From Chloroflexota bacterium (GTDB lineage Bacteria > Chloroflexota > Chloroflexia > Chloroflexales > Roseiflexaceae): a stretch of DNA of 64,000 nucleotides. The notes under the pieces were generated by a model. That model saw nothing but the letters and a program-made list of their open reading frames with translations, had not been told where the DNA came from and searched no databases. Shown one piece after another: positions 17,671 through 26,878 of the stretch. A program made the translations under genes and the position numbers. The stretch lies in assembly GCA_013388755.1 (NCBI GenBank), contig JACAEQ010000070.1, positions 107,962 through 171,961 on the forward strand, given 5' to 3'. Numbering within the stretch: the first letter of the stretch is position 1; each line of letters begins with the position of its first letter.

Positions 17671-18492
17671 TCAAAAAACCGTCTGCGCCACGCCAAACGC
17701 CCGTGCAATCGCACGGATCTCGTCAGGTGACAGACCATCGGCAGGCTCGCCGGCACCGAGGTTCAACACCTCATAGTGCGCACCAGTTTCGAGGTATTCG
17801 ATCAGGTCAGCGGCACGTTTCACCGAGACGTCCGAACGCGCCATGGCTCCATGTTTGCTCCAGATAACCAGCCGATGCGACCGCAGCGCAGCAACCGTCG
17901 CAGCCATCAGGTCGGCGGATCCAGGCACAACGAACGGCACAACCGCAACGCCCTGGGGGAACGTGACGATCATCTCGGGCTGCCAGCGCAACAGCCGGCG
18001 GTTCAACTCGGCGACATCGCGATACCGCGCAATATGGCTCAGGTACGTCAGGTGCAGCGGCTGCGCATGCACCAGTGCACTATAATTCGTCCCGCTCAAC
18101 GCCACCTGATCGTTGTGAACGGCCAGGTGCGAGTTAAGCTCGCTGGTCAGGCGCATGAACAGGCGGCTACCGGCAGTGTGCAACATCGCGCGCTTGCCGT
18201 CAGGAGCGACCTGCACCACGCCCAGGTTATCGAGTGGATGATCCTGCACCTCGCGTAGTCGCCGCCCCGACCCGGTCACCAGCAGCGTGCCGCCGGAAAG
18301 GGCCGGCGCAACCACCGGCAGTTCGATTTCCTCAACCAGCGGGAAGGGTTCAAGTTCGAGCGGCCAGCCGACATACACTGAAATGTTTCCCGCGGCGCCC
18401 TCACTGGCGCCGATCTCGGCCATGCGCCGCCCCGCCTCGCCAATGCGTAACATCAACTCGTTCAATGACGGAAAGGGAGGATCAACGGGCAT
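17671..18492 (-). CDS. Class II aldolase, rhamnulose-1-phosphate aldolase-like
   Basis: 273 residues. Would cleave L-rhamnulose-1-phosphate to dihydroxyacetone phosphate and L-lactaldehyde, a zinc-dependent step of rhamnose breakdown. Matches the RhaD pattern through GNISVYVG, LLVTGSGRRL, MRLTSELNSHLAVH (catalytic Glu), FPQGVAVVPFVVPGS and IWSKHGAMARSD (third zinc His). The classical HCH zinc pair appears as HAQ in SALVHAQPLHLTY, so one zinc ligand may be replaced or supplied by the later His. GAGGT precedes ATG 18492; a 13-residue upstream extension is rejected. It lies downstream of the GH3 gene on the same strand; the aldehyde dehydrogenase nearby could use its lactaldehyde product. Confidence 0.8.
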   Translation of the reverse strand: MPVDPPFPSLNELMLRIGEAGRRMAEIGASEGAAGNISVYVGWPLELEPFPLVEEIELPVVAPALSGGTLLVTGSGRRLREVQDHPLDNLGVVQVAPDGKRAMLHTAGSRLFMRLTSELNSHLAVHNDQVALSGTNYSALVHAQPLHLTYLSHIARYRDVAELNRRLLRWQPEMIVTFPQGVAVVPFVVPGSADLMAATVAALRSHRLVIWSKHGAMARSDVSVKRAADLIEYLETGAHYEVLNLGAGEPADGLSPDEIRAIARAFGVAQTVF

Positions 18493-18555
18493 AGCAACCT
18501 CGTATATCAACATGCAGCGACAGGATGGCACACGTGCTGGAGACCGGCGGGACCC

Positions 18556-20706
18556 CTACAACGCCACCGTGAAACGCGCCTCCAGGTTGGCGGATGAGTC
18601 CGCGCCCACCCACACGGTGAACGTTCCCGGCTCAACGCGCCAGCGCCCATGGCGGCCATAGAACCCCAGTTCCGCCGGGCCTAGATCAAACGCCACCCGC
18701 CGCGACTCGCCGGGCGCGAGCGCAACGCGAGCGAAGCCTTTCAGTTCGCGCACCGGCCGCGTGATTGATGCAACATCATCGCGCACATAGCACTGCGCCA
18801 CCGTCTCGCCAGCGCGCAGGCCGGTATTTGTCACCAGCGCCGATACCGTCAGGTGCCCATCAGCAGCGATCGTCGCAGCGCTGACAACGATATCGCTAAA
18901 AGTGAACGTCGTATATCCCAGGCCAGAACCAAAACGATAGAGTGGCGTTGCCGGCATATCGTGGTAGCGCGACATCGCCGGTCGCCCGGTGCTACGATGA
19001 TTGTAATGGATCGGCACATGGCCCGTGCTGCGCGGAAACGTGAGCGGCAAACGCCCGCCCGGCTCGGCATCGCCAAACAGCACATCGGCAATCCCGGCAG
19101 CACCCATGCTACCGGGGTGCCATGCCCAGAGCAACGCGCTGGCCTGGCGCGCCGCTCTATTCAACACAACCGGCCGTCCCGACAACACAACTACGATAAA
19201 TGGCTTCTCCAGCCCCGCCACGGCTTCAATCAATTCGTCCTGCCCGGCAGGCAGGCGCAACTCCGCGACATTGTTATACTCGCCATTGCGCGCATCGGAC
19301 TCGCCAACCGCCAGGATGACGACATCGGCCTCCGCCGCACGCATCAGCATTTCGTCACTGAGCGCACGCGAGGCGCTCAGGATCTCGGCCTGCGGACAGA
19401 CTTCGGCCACTGCCTCGACCAGGGTCTGTGTCTCGGCGATGATACCGTCGAGCACCCAGGAACCGAGCAGCGCGCGGCGTTCCTGGGCAAGCGGGCCGAT
19501 GACGGCGATCCGCCGCGCCTCTTTCGTGAGCGGCAGCAGGCCGCGATTCTCCAGCAGCACTGCCGCGCGCGCGGCAATTCGGCGCGCCAGCGCCCGATGT
19601 TCCGGCGCGAACCGGACCCGCGCTCCAGCCTGCGGGTCGGTGTATGGGCGTTCGAACAGACCGAGACGGAACTTGGCACCCAGGACGCGCCGTACCGCAT
19701 CGTCAAGGCGGGCCGCATCAATCGCGCCACGCTCCAGCAAGCCGGCAAGATGCTCCTGGAAACAGCCGCACACCATGTCCATGTCGACGCCTGCCATCAA
19801 TGCGATTCGCGCCGCGTCACACCGATCCGCCGCCACGCGATGATTCACCAGCTCCGCCACCGAAGCCCAGTCGCTCACGACAAACCCCTGAAATCCCAGC
19901 TCATGTTTGAGAATCTCGGTCAGCAGGTAGAAACTGCCTGTGGCCGGCTCACCGTTCAGGTCGTGGAAAGCCGACATCACACTACCGACGCCGGCATCAA
20001 CGGCCGCGCGGAACGGAGCCAGATACACATTGCGCAATGTCGTATCGGAGATTTCAGCGGTGTTGTAGTCGCGCCCGCCCTCGGCGGCACCATAACCGAC
20101 ATAATGCTTGGCGCATGCCAGTACCCGGTCCGGCGCAGCCGGGTCGTCGCCCTGAAAGCCATGCACCGCGGCGATGGCAAGCCGCGAGGCAAGATAGGGA
20201 TCTTCGCCGAATCCCTCGACCACCCGCCCCCAGCGCGGGTCACGCGCAATATCGAGCATCGGCGCAAAACTCCAGTGAACCCCGGCGGAGGCTGCCTCGC
20301 GCGCCGCAACGGCAAATGCCTCCTCGACCAGCGCCTCGTCAAACATTGCCGCCAGCGCCAGCGGGATCGGGAACACGGTACGATGACCATGGATAATATC
20401 GCGACCATGGATCAACGGAATGCCGAGGCGCGTCTCTTCAACGGCGATACGCTGGAGATCGTTCAGGTCCTCGACCTCGGCTGCCTGCTGTTCGGTCGAT
20501 CCTGCCAGGTGCGATGTCGCGATGATCCGCGATCCCACGCCGCCCTGCCGGATGAGCTCCGTTATCTGCTCACGATTCTCCGGCACTACAAACACCTGGT
20601 TGAGCTGGCCGATCTTCTCGGCGGGCGTCATCCGCGTCAGCAGGTCCTCGACGCGGCGTGCAACAGGCTGGGTGGGATTTCTGTACACTGGCCCATCTTC
20701 GATCAC
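18556..20706 (-). CDS. Glycoside hydrolase family 3 beta-glucosidase
   Basis: About 716 residues, no signal peptide, so intracellular. It would release glucose (or xylose) from beta-linked oligosaccharides. The N-terminal TIM barrel has KHYVGYGAAEGGRDYN and the nucleophile aspartate in GFVVSDWAS (near residue 279). The alpha/beta sandwich domain has VVILAVGESDARNGEYN and LWAWHPGSMGAAGIADVLFG. A C-terminal fibronectin-III-like domain ends with EPGTFTVWVGADS. GTG 20706 is chosen because GGAGG lies six bases upstream; another in-frame GTG at 20724 lacks a ribosome site. Divergent from the aldehyde dehydrogenase. Confidence 0.92.
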   Translation of the reverse strand: MIEDGPVYRNPTQPVARRVEDLLTRMTPAEKIGQLNQVFVVPENREQITELIRQGGVGSRIIATSHLAGSTEQQAAEVEDLNDLQRIAVEETRLGIPLIHGRDIIHGHRTVFPIPLALAAMFDEALVEEAFAVAAREAASAGVHWSFAPMLDIARDPRWGRVVEGFGEDPYLASRLAIAAVHGFQGDDPAAPDRVLACAKHYVGYGAAEGGRDYNTAEISDTTLRNVYLAPFRAAVDAGVGSVMSAFHDLNGEPATGSFYLLTEILKHELGFQGFVVSDWASVAELVNHRVAADRCDAARIALMAGVDMDMVCGCFQEHLAGLLERGAIDAARLDDAVRRVLGAKFRLGLFERPYTDPQAGARVRFAPEHRALARRIAARAAVLLENRGLLPLTKEARRIAVIGPLAQERRALLGSWVLDGIIAETQTLVEAVAEVCPQAEILSASRALSDEMLMRAAEADVVILAVGESDARNGEYNNVAELRLPAGQDELIEAVAGLEKPFIVVVLSGRPVVLNRAARQASALLWAWHPGSMGAAGIADVLFGDAEPGGRLPLTFPRSTGHVPIHYNHRSTGRPAMSRYHDMPATPLYRFGSGLGYTTFTFSDIVVSAATIAADGHLTVSALVTNTGLRAGETVAQCYVRDDVASITRPVRELKGFARVALAPGESRRVAFDLGPAELGFYGRHGRWRVEPGTFTVWVGADSSANLEARFTVAL

Positions 20707-20876
20707 AGCATACCTCCGGTGCACTCTGCGGCTGCATCCGGATGATAGGCGAGACCTGGCATTGCGTCAACGCGGCGCATCGTGGCATGGCGCACTCGAA
20801 TTGCATCGCTCGTGGCAAGAACGAGTACAATACGACAACTATCGCGTGTGAGCCGATCATCGCTGGAGAAACAGCC

Positions 20877-22304
20877 GTGGAATCCATGAACTTTATCGCC
20901 GGTGCGTGGGAAGGCACCAGCCGCGTCTTTACCCGTGAAAACCCGGCACAACCCGCTGAAACGGTCGCCGTCTATCCGCTCTCCGGCAAAGATGAGGCGG
21001 TGCGCGCCTTTGCCGCTGCTGAAGCCGCCTTCCCCCGCTGGAAGGCGACACCACTGATTGAGCGCGCCCGCATCCTGCAACGGGCAGCACGCAACCTTGA
21101 GGGACGCCTGGAAGAGACCGCGCAACTCCTGGCACGCGAGGTTGGTAAGCCGATCGGTGAAGCCCGCGGCGAAGTGCGTCGTGCCGTCGATCTGCTTGAG
21201 TACTACGCCGCCTTTGCCTGGCAACCGGAAGGCTACGTTGTCGCCTCCGCCCGGCCACGCACCGAATTACGCGCCATTCGCATCCCGCTTGGCGTGATCG
21301 CGCTCGTCACCCCCTGGAACTTCCCGATCGCCATCCCGACCTGGAAGCTGGCTCCAGCGCTGATTCTCGGCAACACCGTTGTCCTGAAACCGGCATCACC
21401 TGGCCCTGGTGGCGCAATTGCGCTAGTACGAGCGCTGGAACAGGCCGGTCTGCCGCCGGGCGTCGTCAACCTGGTGATCGGTCCGGGCACGCCATTTGGC
21501 CAGGCGCTGGCAGAAACCGCGGCACTCCGGGCCGTCTCATTCACCGGCTCGGTCGAAGTCGGCACGAGGCTGAAGGCTACCCTGGCTGAACGTCTGGCGC
21601 GGGTGCAACTCGAATTAGGCGGTAAGAATCCGTTCGTGGTCTGGGAGGACGCCGACCTGGACGAGGCGGCGCGCCTCGCTGCAGAAGGCGCGTTCTTCTA
21701 CGCCGGGCAGAAATGTACCGCCACGAGCCGGGTGCTCGTCCACCACACCGTGTACGCGCCATTTCGTGAACGCTTTGTCGCCGCGACGCAGGCACTCGCA
21801 CTCGGCGACCCACGTGATGAAACGACGCGCATCGGGCCATTGATCGACCCGGTATCGCACAGGAATGTTGTGCACTGGACGGCCAGGGGGGTGGCTGACG
21901 GCGGCACGCTGCTGACCGGCGGCATCGCACCCGACCGGCCAGGCTATTTCTTCGCACCCACGATTATCGATGGCCTGTCGCTGGATGCACCACTGGCGCA
22001 GGAGGAGGTGTTCGGCCCGCTGGTCACGATGCATCCTGTCAACGATCTCGCCAGCGCCATCGCCGCAGCGAACGCAACACGCTTCGGCCTCTCCGCGTCG
22101 ATCAGCACCCGCAGCCTGGAGATCGCCGAGGGCTTCCTGGCCGGGTGCGATGCCGGCCTGGTACACGTGAACCAGCCGACGGCGGGCGTGGAATACCAGG
22201 CGCCATTCGGTGGCGCACGCGCTTCGGGGTTTGGCGGTAAGGAGCAGAGCTGGGCGGCGCTCGATTTCTATGGCGACTGGAAGACGCAGGTTGTACGGAT
22301 CTAA
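20877..22304 (+). CDS. NAD(P)-dependent aldehyde dehydrogenase
   Basis: 475 residues, the normal family length. Oxidises an aldehyde to the acid. Active-site asparagine in PWNFP (N148), general base in LELGGKNPFV (E246) and nucleophile in GQKCTATSR (C280), plus the FTGSVEVG cofactor turn. The substrate might be lactaldehyde, given the neighbouring rhamnulose-phosphate aldolase, or a semialdehyde such as 2-oxoglutarate semialdehyde; sequence alone does not decide. GTG 20877 has GGAG eight bases upstream; ATG 20886 is the alternative. Longer upstream frame rejected. A mobile element sits three bases after its stop codon, which is itself inside the target duplication. Confidence 0.9.
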   Translation: MESMNFIAGAWEGTSRVFTRENPAQPAETVAVYPLSGKDEAVRAFAAAEAAFPRWKATPLIERARILQRAARNLEGRLEETAQLLAREVGKPIGEARGEVRRAVDLLEYYAAFAWQPEGYVVASARPRTELRAIRIPLGVIALVTPWNFPIAIPTWKLAPALILGNTVVLKPASPGPGGAIALVRALEQAGLPPGVVNLVIGPGTPFGQALAETAALRAVSFTGSVEVGTRLKATLAERLARVQLELGGKNPFVVWEDADLDEAARLAAEGAFFYAGQKCTATSRVLVHHTVYAPFRERFVAATQALALGDPRDETTRIGPLIDPVSHRNVVHWTARGVADGGTLLTGGIAPDRPGYFFAPTIIDGLSLDAPLAQEEVFGPLVTMHPVNDLASAIAAANATRFGLSASISTRSLEIAEGFLAGCDAGLVHVNQPTAGVEYQAPFGGARASGFGGKEQSWAALDFYGDWKTQVVRI

Positions 22305-22307
22305 TCC

Positions 22308-22427
22308 CAATACCTTGCAAATAAGGCGCGATACACCCCCAACTCCCCCGCTGGGGGAGAAGCCGGTCTCCCGCCCCCGGCGGGGGCGGGCTGGGGTGGG
22401 TGCGAAGAGCTTATTTGAAAGGTATTG
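22308..22427 (-). mobile_element. MITE-like element A, copy 2
   Basis: 120 bp with inverted ends CAATACCTTGCAAATAAG (22308-22325) and CTTATTTGAAAGGTATTG (22410-22427, one mismatch). Both flanks carry the same 10-mer GATCTAATCC (22298-22307 and 22428-22437), a clean target-site duplication. The duplicated target includes the TAA of the aldehyde dehydrogenase gene. The interior is the reverse complement of copy 1. No coding capacity. Confidence 0.88.
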
Positions 22428-22586
22428 GATCTAATCCAGCTCGCGAAGCCAGAAGCTTGAGCCGTCAGCGATCGCTTTTCCATCGTCAGGAAGCCGAAAG
22501 GATCGACGAGCGGCACCTGTGCGATAGACGCGAGCGTATGGGCACGACGCAGCGCCGTATCCCTGACGGACAATTCATCGGTGTGA

Positions 22587-22595
22587 TGGTACTAT
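22587..22595 (+). promoter_or_regulatory. Extended -10 promoter of the histidine kinase
   Basis: TGG-TACTAT 26 bases before ATG 22622, no clear -35. The remaining 22438-22586 stretch shows nothing recognisable. Confidence 0.45.
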
Positions 22596-22621
22596 GTAGT
22601 CACAGGTACGAGTCGAGCACA

Positions 22622-24544
22622 ATGGTTGATTCCTTGCGCGAATGGCAGCTTGCACTGCCATATACGTTACCGCTATTGACCAGCGCGCTGCTGGCAATCG
22701 TCATCGCGTTGACCGTCTGGCGGCGGCGAACCGTGCCTGGCGCCGCGCCGCTGATGATACTCAGCATTGCCGCTGCAGAATGGTCATTCGCATATGCGCT
22801 CGAAATCGCCGCCACGCCAGCAGCCGCAGCCATCTTCTGGGCGCGCCTGCAATATCTGGGCATCATGACGCTACCGGTCGCCTGGATACTCTTCGCGCTG
22901 GAGTATGCCAACCTTCATCACCGGCTCACCCGGCGCGCGCTGGCCCTGCTGCTCGCCATTCCGGTGTTGACGCAGATTGCCGTCTGGACGAACGACTATC
23001 ACGGTCTGATCTGGCCGCAGATCCGGCTCGGCACTGTCGGGAGCTTCGCGATCCTCAACTTCAGCCATGGCCCTGCCTTCTGGATCTGCAATATCTACTC
23101 GCATCTCTGCCTGGCATTCGGCGCATTCCTCCTCTTGCGTCGCTTTTTTGGCGCGCCACGCCTGTATCTGCGCCAGGTGGCGGTCTTTGTCGCAGGCGCT
23201 GCCGCGCCCTGGCTTGGCAATGGCCTCTATGTGCTCAAGCTGACCCCATGGCCCGGGCTGGACCTGTCGCCATTTGGTTTCACATTCACCGCTGCTGCGA
23301 TTGCATTCGGGGGACTGCGTCTCCGGTTCCTGGATGTCGTACCGGTCGCCCGCGATGTGGTTCTCGAGAGTATGAACGAAGGTGTGATCGTTCTCGACGA
23401 TCAGGGCCGTATCATTGATACCAACCGGGCGAGCCAGCGTCTGCTCGGTTCCAGCGCGGCTGATATGATCGGGAAGCCGATCCGCCAGGTACTCGAGCGC
23501 TGGCCACAACTCCTCGATCGTTACCGCGGCATCGTTCAGCCTGGCGAAGAGATCGCCATCGAGATTGATGGGAAGCCGTATGTGTTGAATGTGAACGTCT
23601 CACCGCTGTATGATCGCAATGGTCGCGTTCTGGGGCGGCTGATTGTATGGCACGATATTACGGCGCTCAAGCAAACCGAGGAGGCGCTGCGCCAGCGTAA
23701 TGAAGAACTCATTGCTCTGCAGCAGACCCTGCTGCTTGCAAAAGAAGAGGCCGAAAGCGCCAACCGCGCCAAGAGCGCGTTCATTGCAAACATGAGTCAC
23801 GAGCTCCGCACACCGCTGAGTGCCATCATCGGCTACACGGACTTGATCAAGTTCGATCAGGATCGCCGTGGCCAGGCAATCTACGCCGAGGAGCTCAGGG
23901 CAATCAGATCATCCGGGCACCATCTGCTTGCCCTGATCAACAATATCCTTGACCTCTCCCAGATCGGCGCGAATAAGATGCAACTGCAGAACGAGCTCTT
24001 CTCGATCGAGGCACTGGTGCATGATGTGGTCACAGCGGTACGGCCGCTGATCGAGCACAACCACAATACGCTGACCATCGAGTGCGCTTTTGATGATGAT
24101 CTGATGTTCGGCGACAGGCTCAAACTGCGCCAGGTGCTGCTCAACCTCATGAGCAATGCCGCCAAATTCACCGAGTCTGGCGCCATCAACCTGCGCGTCT
24201 GGAGCGAACCGGCCAGTGATCGTGCACTGCCGGCATGCGATGCGCAGTATGTTGTATTCGCGGTGAGCGATACAGGCATCGGTATCGCGCCTGAACATCT
24301 GTCACTGTTGTTCAAAGAGTTCTCACAGGTGGATGGTTCCGCGCGCAGGAAATATGGCGGCAGCGGCCTGGGACTGGCGATCAGCCGGCATTTCTGCCGC
24401 CTGATGGGCGGCGATGTCATCGTTGCCAGTGTGGCGGGTCAGGGATCAACCTTCACCGCGCGCCTGCCCGCCGACGTTCGCCGGGTCTCCGACGGTAGCG
24501 CTGCGCCCATGGGTGCGGCCATTGATCCGGTGCAGGTGCCATGA
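22622..24544 (+). CDS. 7TM-PAS hybrid-type sensor histidine kinase
   Basis: 640 residues, inner membrane. Seven hydrophobic segments fill residues 10-235 (histidine-kinase N-terminal 7TM domain, [20 protein letters not shown] onward). A PAS domain follows (about 243-350, [27 protein letters not shown]), then a coiled coil (350-385), the HisKA box [20 protein letters not shown] with phospho-His 393, and HATPase motifs (N box [10 protein letters not shown] boxes VSDTGIGI and [10 protein letters not shown]). No receiver domain is attached and no response regulator is nearby, so it is an orphan sensor. Its stop overlaps the start of the PfkB kinase (ATGA), giving translational coupling to an apparently unrelated gene. 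Confidence 0.92.
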   Translation: MVDSLREWQLALPYTLPLLTSALLAIVIALTVWRRRTVPGAAPLMILSIAAAEWSFAYALEIAATPAAAAIFWARLQYLGIMTLPVAWILFALEYANLHHRLTRRALALLLAIPVLTQIAVWTNDYHGLIWPQIRLGTVGSFAILNFSHGPAFWICNIYSHLCLAFGAFLLLRRFFGAPRLYLRQVAVFVAGAAAPWLGNGLYVLKLTPWPGLDLSPFGFTFTAAAIAFGGLRLRFLDVVPVARDVVLESMNEGVIVLDDQGRIIDTNRASQRLLGSSAADMIGKPIRQVLERWPQLLDRYRGIVQPGEEIAIEIDGKPYVLNVNVSPLYDRNGRVLGRLIVWHDITALKQTEEALRQRNEELIALQQTLLLAKEEAESANRAKSAFIANMSHELRTPLSAIIGYTDLIKFDQDRRGQAIYAEELRAIRSSGHHLLALINNILDLSQIGANKMQLQNELFSIEALVHDVVTAVRPLIEHNHNTLTIECAFDDDLMFGDRLKLRQVLLNLMSNAAKFTESGAINLRVWSEPASDRALPACDAQYVVFAVSDTGIGIAPEHLSLLFKEFSQVDGSARRKYGGSGLGLAISRHFCRLMGGDVIVASVAGQGSTFTARLPADVRRVSDGSAAPMGAAIDPVQVP

Positions 24545-25461
24545 TGAAGACGATCATTGCGGTTGGCGACCTGGTATGGGACGTACTGGTCAAGCCCGAC
24601 GGGTTGCTTCTACCCGGCGGCGATACCACCGGCAGCATCAAACTGGCACCCGGCGGTTCGGCGGCCAACGTCGCTGCGTGGATCGCGCGCTGCGGCGCGC
24701 CGGCCGCATTCGTCGGCGCTGTCGGCTACGATGTGTTTGGTGACCTGATCGTTGCCGATCTGCAACGCGAGGGTGTCGAGTTGCACGTCGTTCGCACCGA
24801 CCGGCGCGATACCGGTGTCATCCTGGCGTTGATCGACCGTGCCGGGCAACGCAGCATGGTGACCAATATGGGTGCGGATCATCAACTCTGGCCCGAGGCG
24901 CTTCCCGAAGCGGCACTCCGCACCTGCGGCCACGTTCATATCACTGGCTGGTCGCTGTTCACTGATCCGCCACGCGCCGCCGCGCTGCGCGCCGCCCGGA
25001 TCGCCAGTGAGCGTGGTGCAACGGTGTCGTTCGACCCGGCTTCCTATCAGGTCATCCGTGAAATGGGCCATGACCGTTTCGATCGTATCACCGCCGATCT
25101 GCCGGTAGATATTCTCTTCCCGAACCGTGACGAGGGCGAGGCGCTTACCGGAGAACGCGAGCCGCGGGCCATGGCTGCCGCGCTACGCGAGCGTTTCCCG
25201 GGCGTGCTGGTGGCGCTCAAACTCGACCGTGACGGCTGCTATATCGCGGCGACCGGTGTTGACCTGCACGTTCCGGGCCGGGCGATCGGCACGCCGGTTG
25301 ATACCACCGGCGCCGGTGACGCATTCAACGGCGCGTTCCTGGCACGCTACCTGGCTGATGGTGATGCGCTCGCCGCGGCACGCTACGCGAACCTGATCGG
25401 CGCGTGGGTGGCGCAACGCGACGGAGCCCGACCGCCTGTTGATGAGACACTGCCGCGATGA
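24541..25461 (+). CDS. PfkB-family carbohydrate/nucleoside kinase
   Basis: 306 residues. Phosphorylates a sugar or nucleoside with ATP. Motif 1 [17 protein letters not shown] (residues 36-52) and motif 2 [15 protein letters not shown] (254-268, catalytic Asp260) are intact. The substrate (ribokinase, 2-keto-3-deoxygluconate kinase or adenosine kinase type) is not clear from sequence. The ATGATGA overlap with the histidine kinase stop means the two are co-translated. Convergent with the RCK gene. Confidence 0.88.
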   Translation: MMKTIIAVGDLVWDVLVKPDGLLLPGGDTTGSIKLAPGGSAANVAAWIARCGAPAAFVGAVGYDVFGDLIVADLQREGVELHVVRTDRRDTGVILALIDRAGQRSMVTNMGADHQLWPEALPEAALRTCGHVHITGWSLFTDPPRAAALRAARIASERGATVSFDPASYQVIREMGHDRFDRITADLPVDILFPNRDEGEALTGEREPRAMAAALRERFPGVLVALKLDRDGCYIAATGVDLHVPGRAIGTPVDTTGAGDAFNGAFLARYLADGDALAAARYANLIGAWVAQRDGARPPVDETLPR

Positions 25462-25483
25462 TGCCGGGTTGTGGCCGGCCACA

Positions 25484-25515
25484 CGCCGGTGGGCGACCTC
25501 CTGCAATCACCGGCG
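25484..25515. terminator. Possible bidirectional hairpin between convergent genes
   Basis: CGCCGGTG (25484-25491) pairs with CACCGGCG (25508-25515) across a 16-base loop. No T-run on either side, so termination is uncertain. Confidence 0.35.
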
Positions 25516-25535
25516 GGCGCGTGCAGCCCCTGCAG

Positions 25536-26204
25536 TTACACCCTGTTTCCAAGCACCGCGGCAAGCCGTTGCAACTGATGGGTGGCAATCAACGCCAGCG
25601 CCTCGTCACCCGGTTGTAGCACGCTGTCACCATGCGGCAGAATAAGATGGCCGCTGCGAATGATCGCTACCAGTACGCAGTCTTGCGGCAGATTCAGGTC
25701 GGCCAGCGGGCGCCCGACCGCTGGCGAGTCGGCCGGTATTTTCTCTTCCACCAGAGAGTATTGACCACGGCGCAACTTCAGCAGCGTCATCATGTCGCCC
25801 AGTGACATCTCTTCAAGAATAAGATGCGCCATCAGGTCGGCCTCACTCAATGCGACATCAACCCCCATCTCAGTCGTGAACATCCAGGCATTCTTCGGGT
25901 TGTTGACGCGCGCGATCGTGCGTGGCACACCAAACTCAAAACGCGCCAGGCTGGTAACCACCAGATTGGTCTCGTCATCGCCCGTGACCGCCGCAACAAC
26001 ATCAGCCTGGCGTATGCCGCAGGCCTCCAGCACTGCCGGGTCGCTACCGCTCCCGGCAACCATGCTCTCCGGCGGGAGCGAATGCGCCATCTGCTCGCGC
26101 GGAGCCGCGCGCGGTTCGATCACGCGCACCAGGTGCCCTCCGGCCAGGAGAAGCATGGCAAGGTATGAACCAACCTTGCCGCCGCCGACGATCAGTACAT
26201 TCAT
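25536..26204 (-). CDS. RCK/TrkA-type NAD-binding potassium-transport regulator (second of a pair)
   Basis: 222 residues. RCK-N Rossmann domain with VLIVGGGKVGSYLAMLLLAGG and acidic strand end VIEPRA; VVAAVTGDDETNLV; then an RCK-C (TrkA-C) domain from about residue 140 (SLVEEKIPADSPAVGRPLADLNLP). Binds NAD(H) or ATP and gates K+ channels or Trk/Ktr transporters from the cytoplasm. Starts four bases after the stop of the first RCK gene. No TrkH/KtrB membrane subunit lies in the window; the co-oriented gene is a Na,K-ATPase-like pump. Confidence 0.9.
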   Translation of the reverse strand: MNVLIVGGGKVGSYLAMLLLAGGHLVRVIEPRAAPREQMAHSLPPESMVAGSGSDPAVLEACGIRQADVVAAVTGDDETNLVVTSLARFEFGVPRTIARVNNPKNAWMFTTEMGVDVALSEADLMAHLILEEMSLGDMMTLLKLRRGQYSLVEEKIPADSPAVGRPLADLNLPQDCVLVAIIRSGHLILPHGDSVLQPGDEALALIATHQLQRLAAVLGNRV

Positions 26205-26207
26205 CGG

Positions 26208-26852
26208 TCATACCCCCAGTAACGCCTTCAACTGCTCCGTCGAGGTTGTCAGCACGGCAATATGCACCAGGTCACCCGCCTGCAATATCGTTCCCTGGGT
26301 CGGCAGAAAGCAACTGCCACCACGACTCACGGCAACCAGGTGCACTTCGCCCGGCACCGTCAGGCTGGCGACGGTACGCCCGGCAAGCGCCGGCGGCAAC
26401 TCGACATCAACAATGTCAACCGACGATCCCAGGCTCACGATCGGATCGAGCCATGAATAGCTGATCAACTCGGCAATCCGGTTGACCCCCCACTCGGTTG
26501 TCGAGATCGTTTGCAATCCCAGCCGGCGGTAGATCTCGGCTTTGCGCGGATCGTAGAGCCGGGCGACCACACGCGGCACGCGGAAGAACTGGCGCGCCAC
26601 ACGTGCCGTGACCACATTCGCCTCATCGCTCGACGTGACCGCCGCCAGCCCATCGGCATGCCCGACGCCGGCTTGCAACAGGACGTCGCGGTCGAATCCG
26701 TAACCCACGACGATGCGACCGGCGAAACTGGCGCCGAGTGCTGCAAGGGCCGCTGGATCACGGTCGACAACAGTCACCTCATGGCCGCGGCGTGACAGCG
26801 TATGCGCCAGACCGGCGCCCATCCGGCCGCAGCCGATCACGATGATACGCAT
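26208..26852 (-). CDS. RCK/TrkA-type NAD-binding potassium-transport regulator (first of a pair)
   Basis: 214 residues. RCK-N domain RIIVIGCGRMGAGLAHTLSRRGHEVTVVDRD, GLAAVTSSDEANVV, and an RCK-C domain from about 130 (VDIVDVELPPALAGRTVASLTVPGE). Paralogous to the next gene with which it probably forms a heteromeric gating ring. Lies 26 bases after the stop of the P-type ATPase on the same strand, so a three-gene operon ATPase-RCK-RCK is likely. Confidence 0.9.
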   Translation of the reverse strand: MRIIVIGCGRMGAGLAHTLSRRGHEVTVVDRDPAALAALGASFAGRIVVGYGFDRDVLLQAGVGHADGLAAVTSSDEANVVTARVARQFFRVPRVVARLYDPRKAEIYRRLGLQTISTTEWGVNRIAELISYSWLDPIVSLGSSVDIVDVELPPALAGRTVASLTVPGEVHLVAVSRGGSCFLPTQGTILQAGDLVHIAVLTTSTEQLKALLGV

Positions 26853-26878
26853 CCCGCACCTCCCCGGCGCCCCACCCC

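Noticed and set aside
18853..20745. 630-codon open frame on the plus strand opposite the GH3 gene
   Set aside because: It mirrors the GH3 codons and has basic, low-complexity content. The minus strand has full GH3 motifs and a ribosome site.
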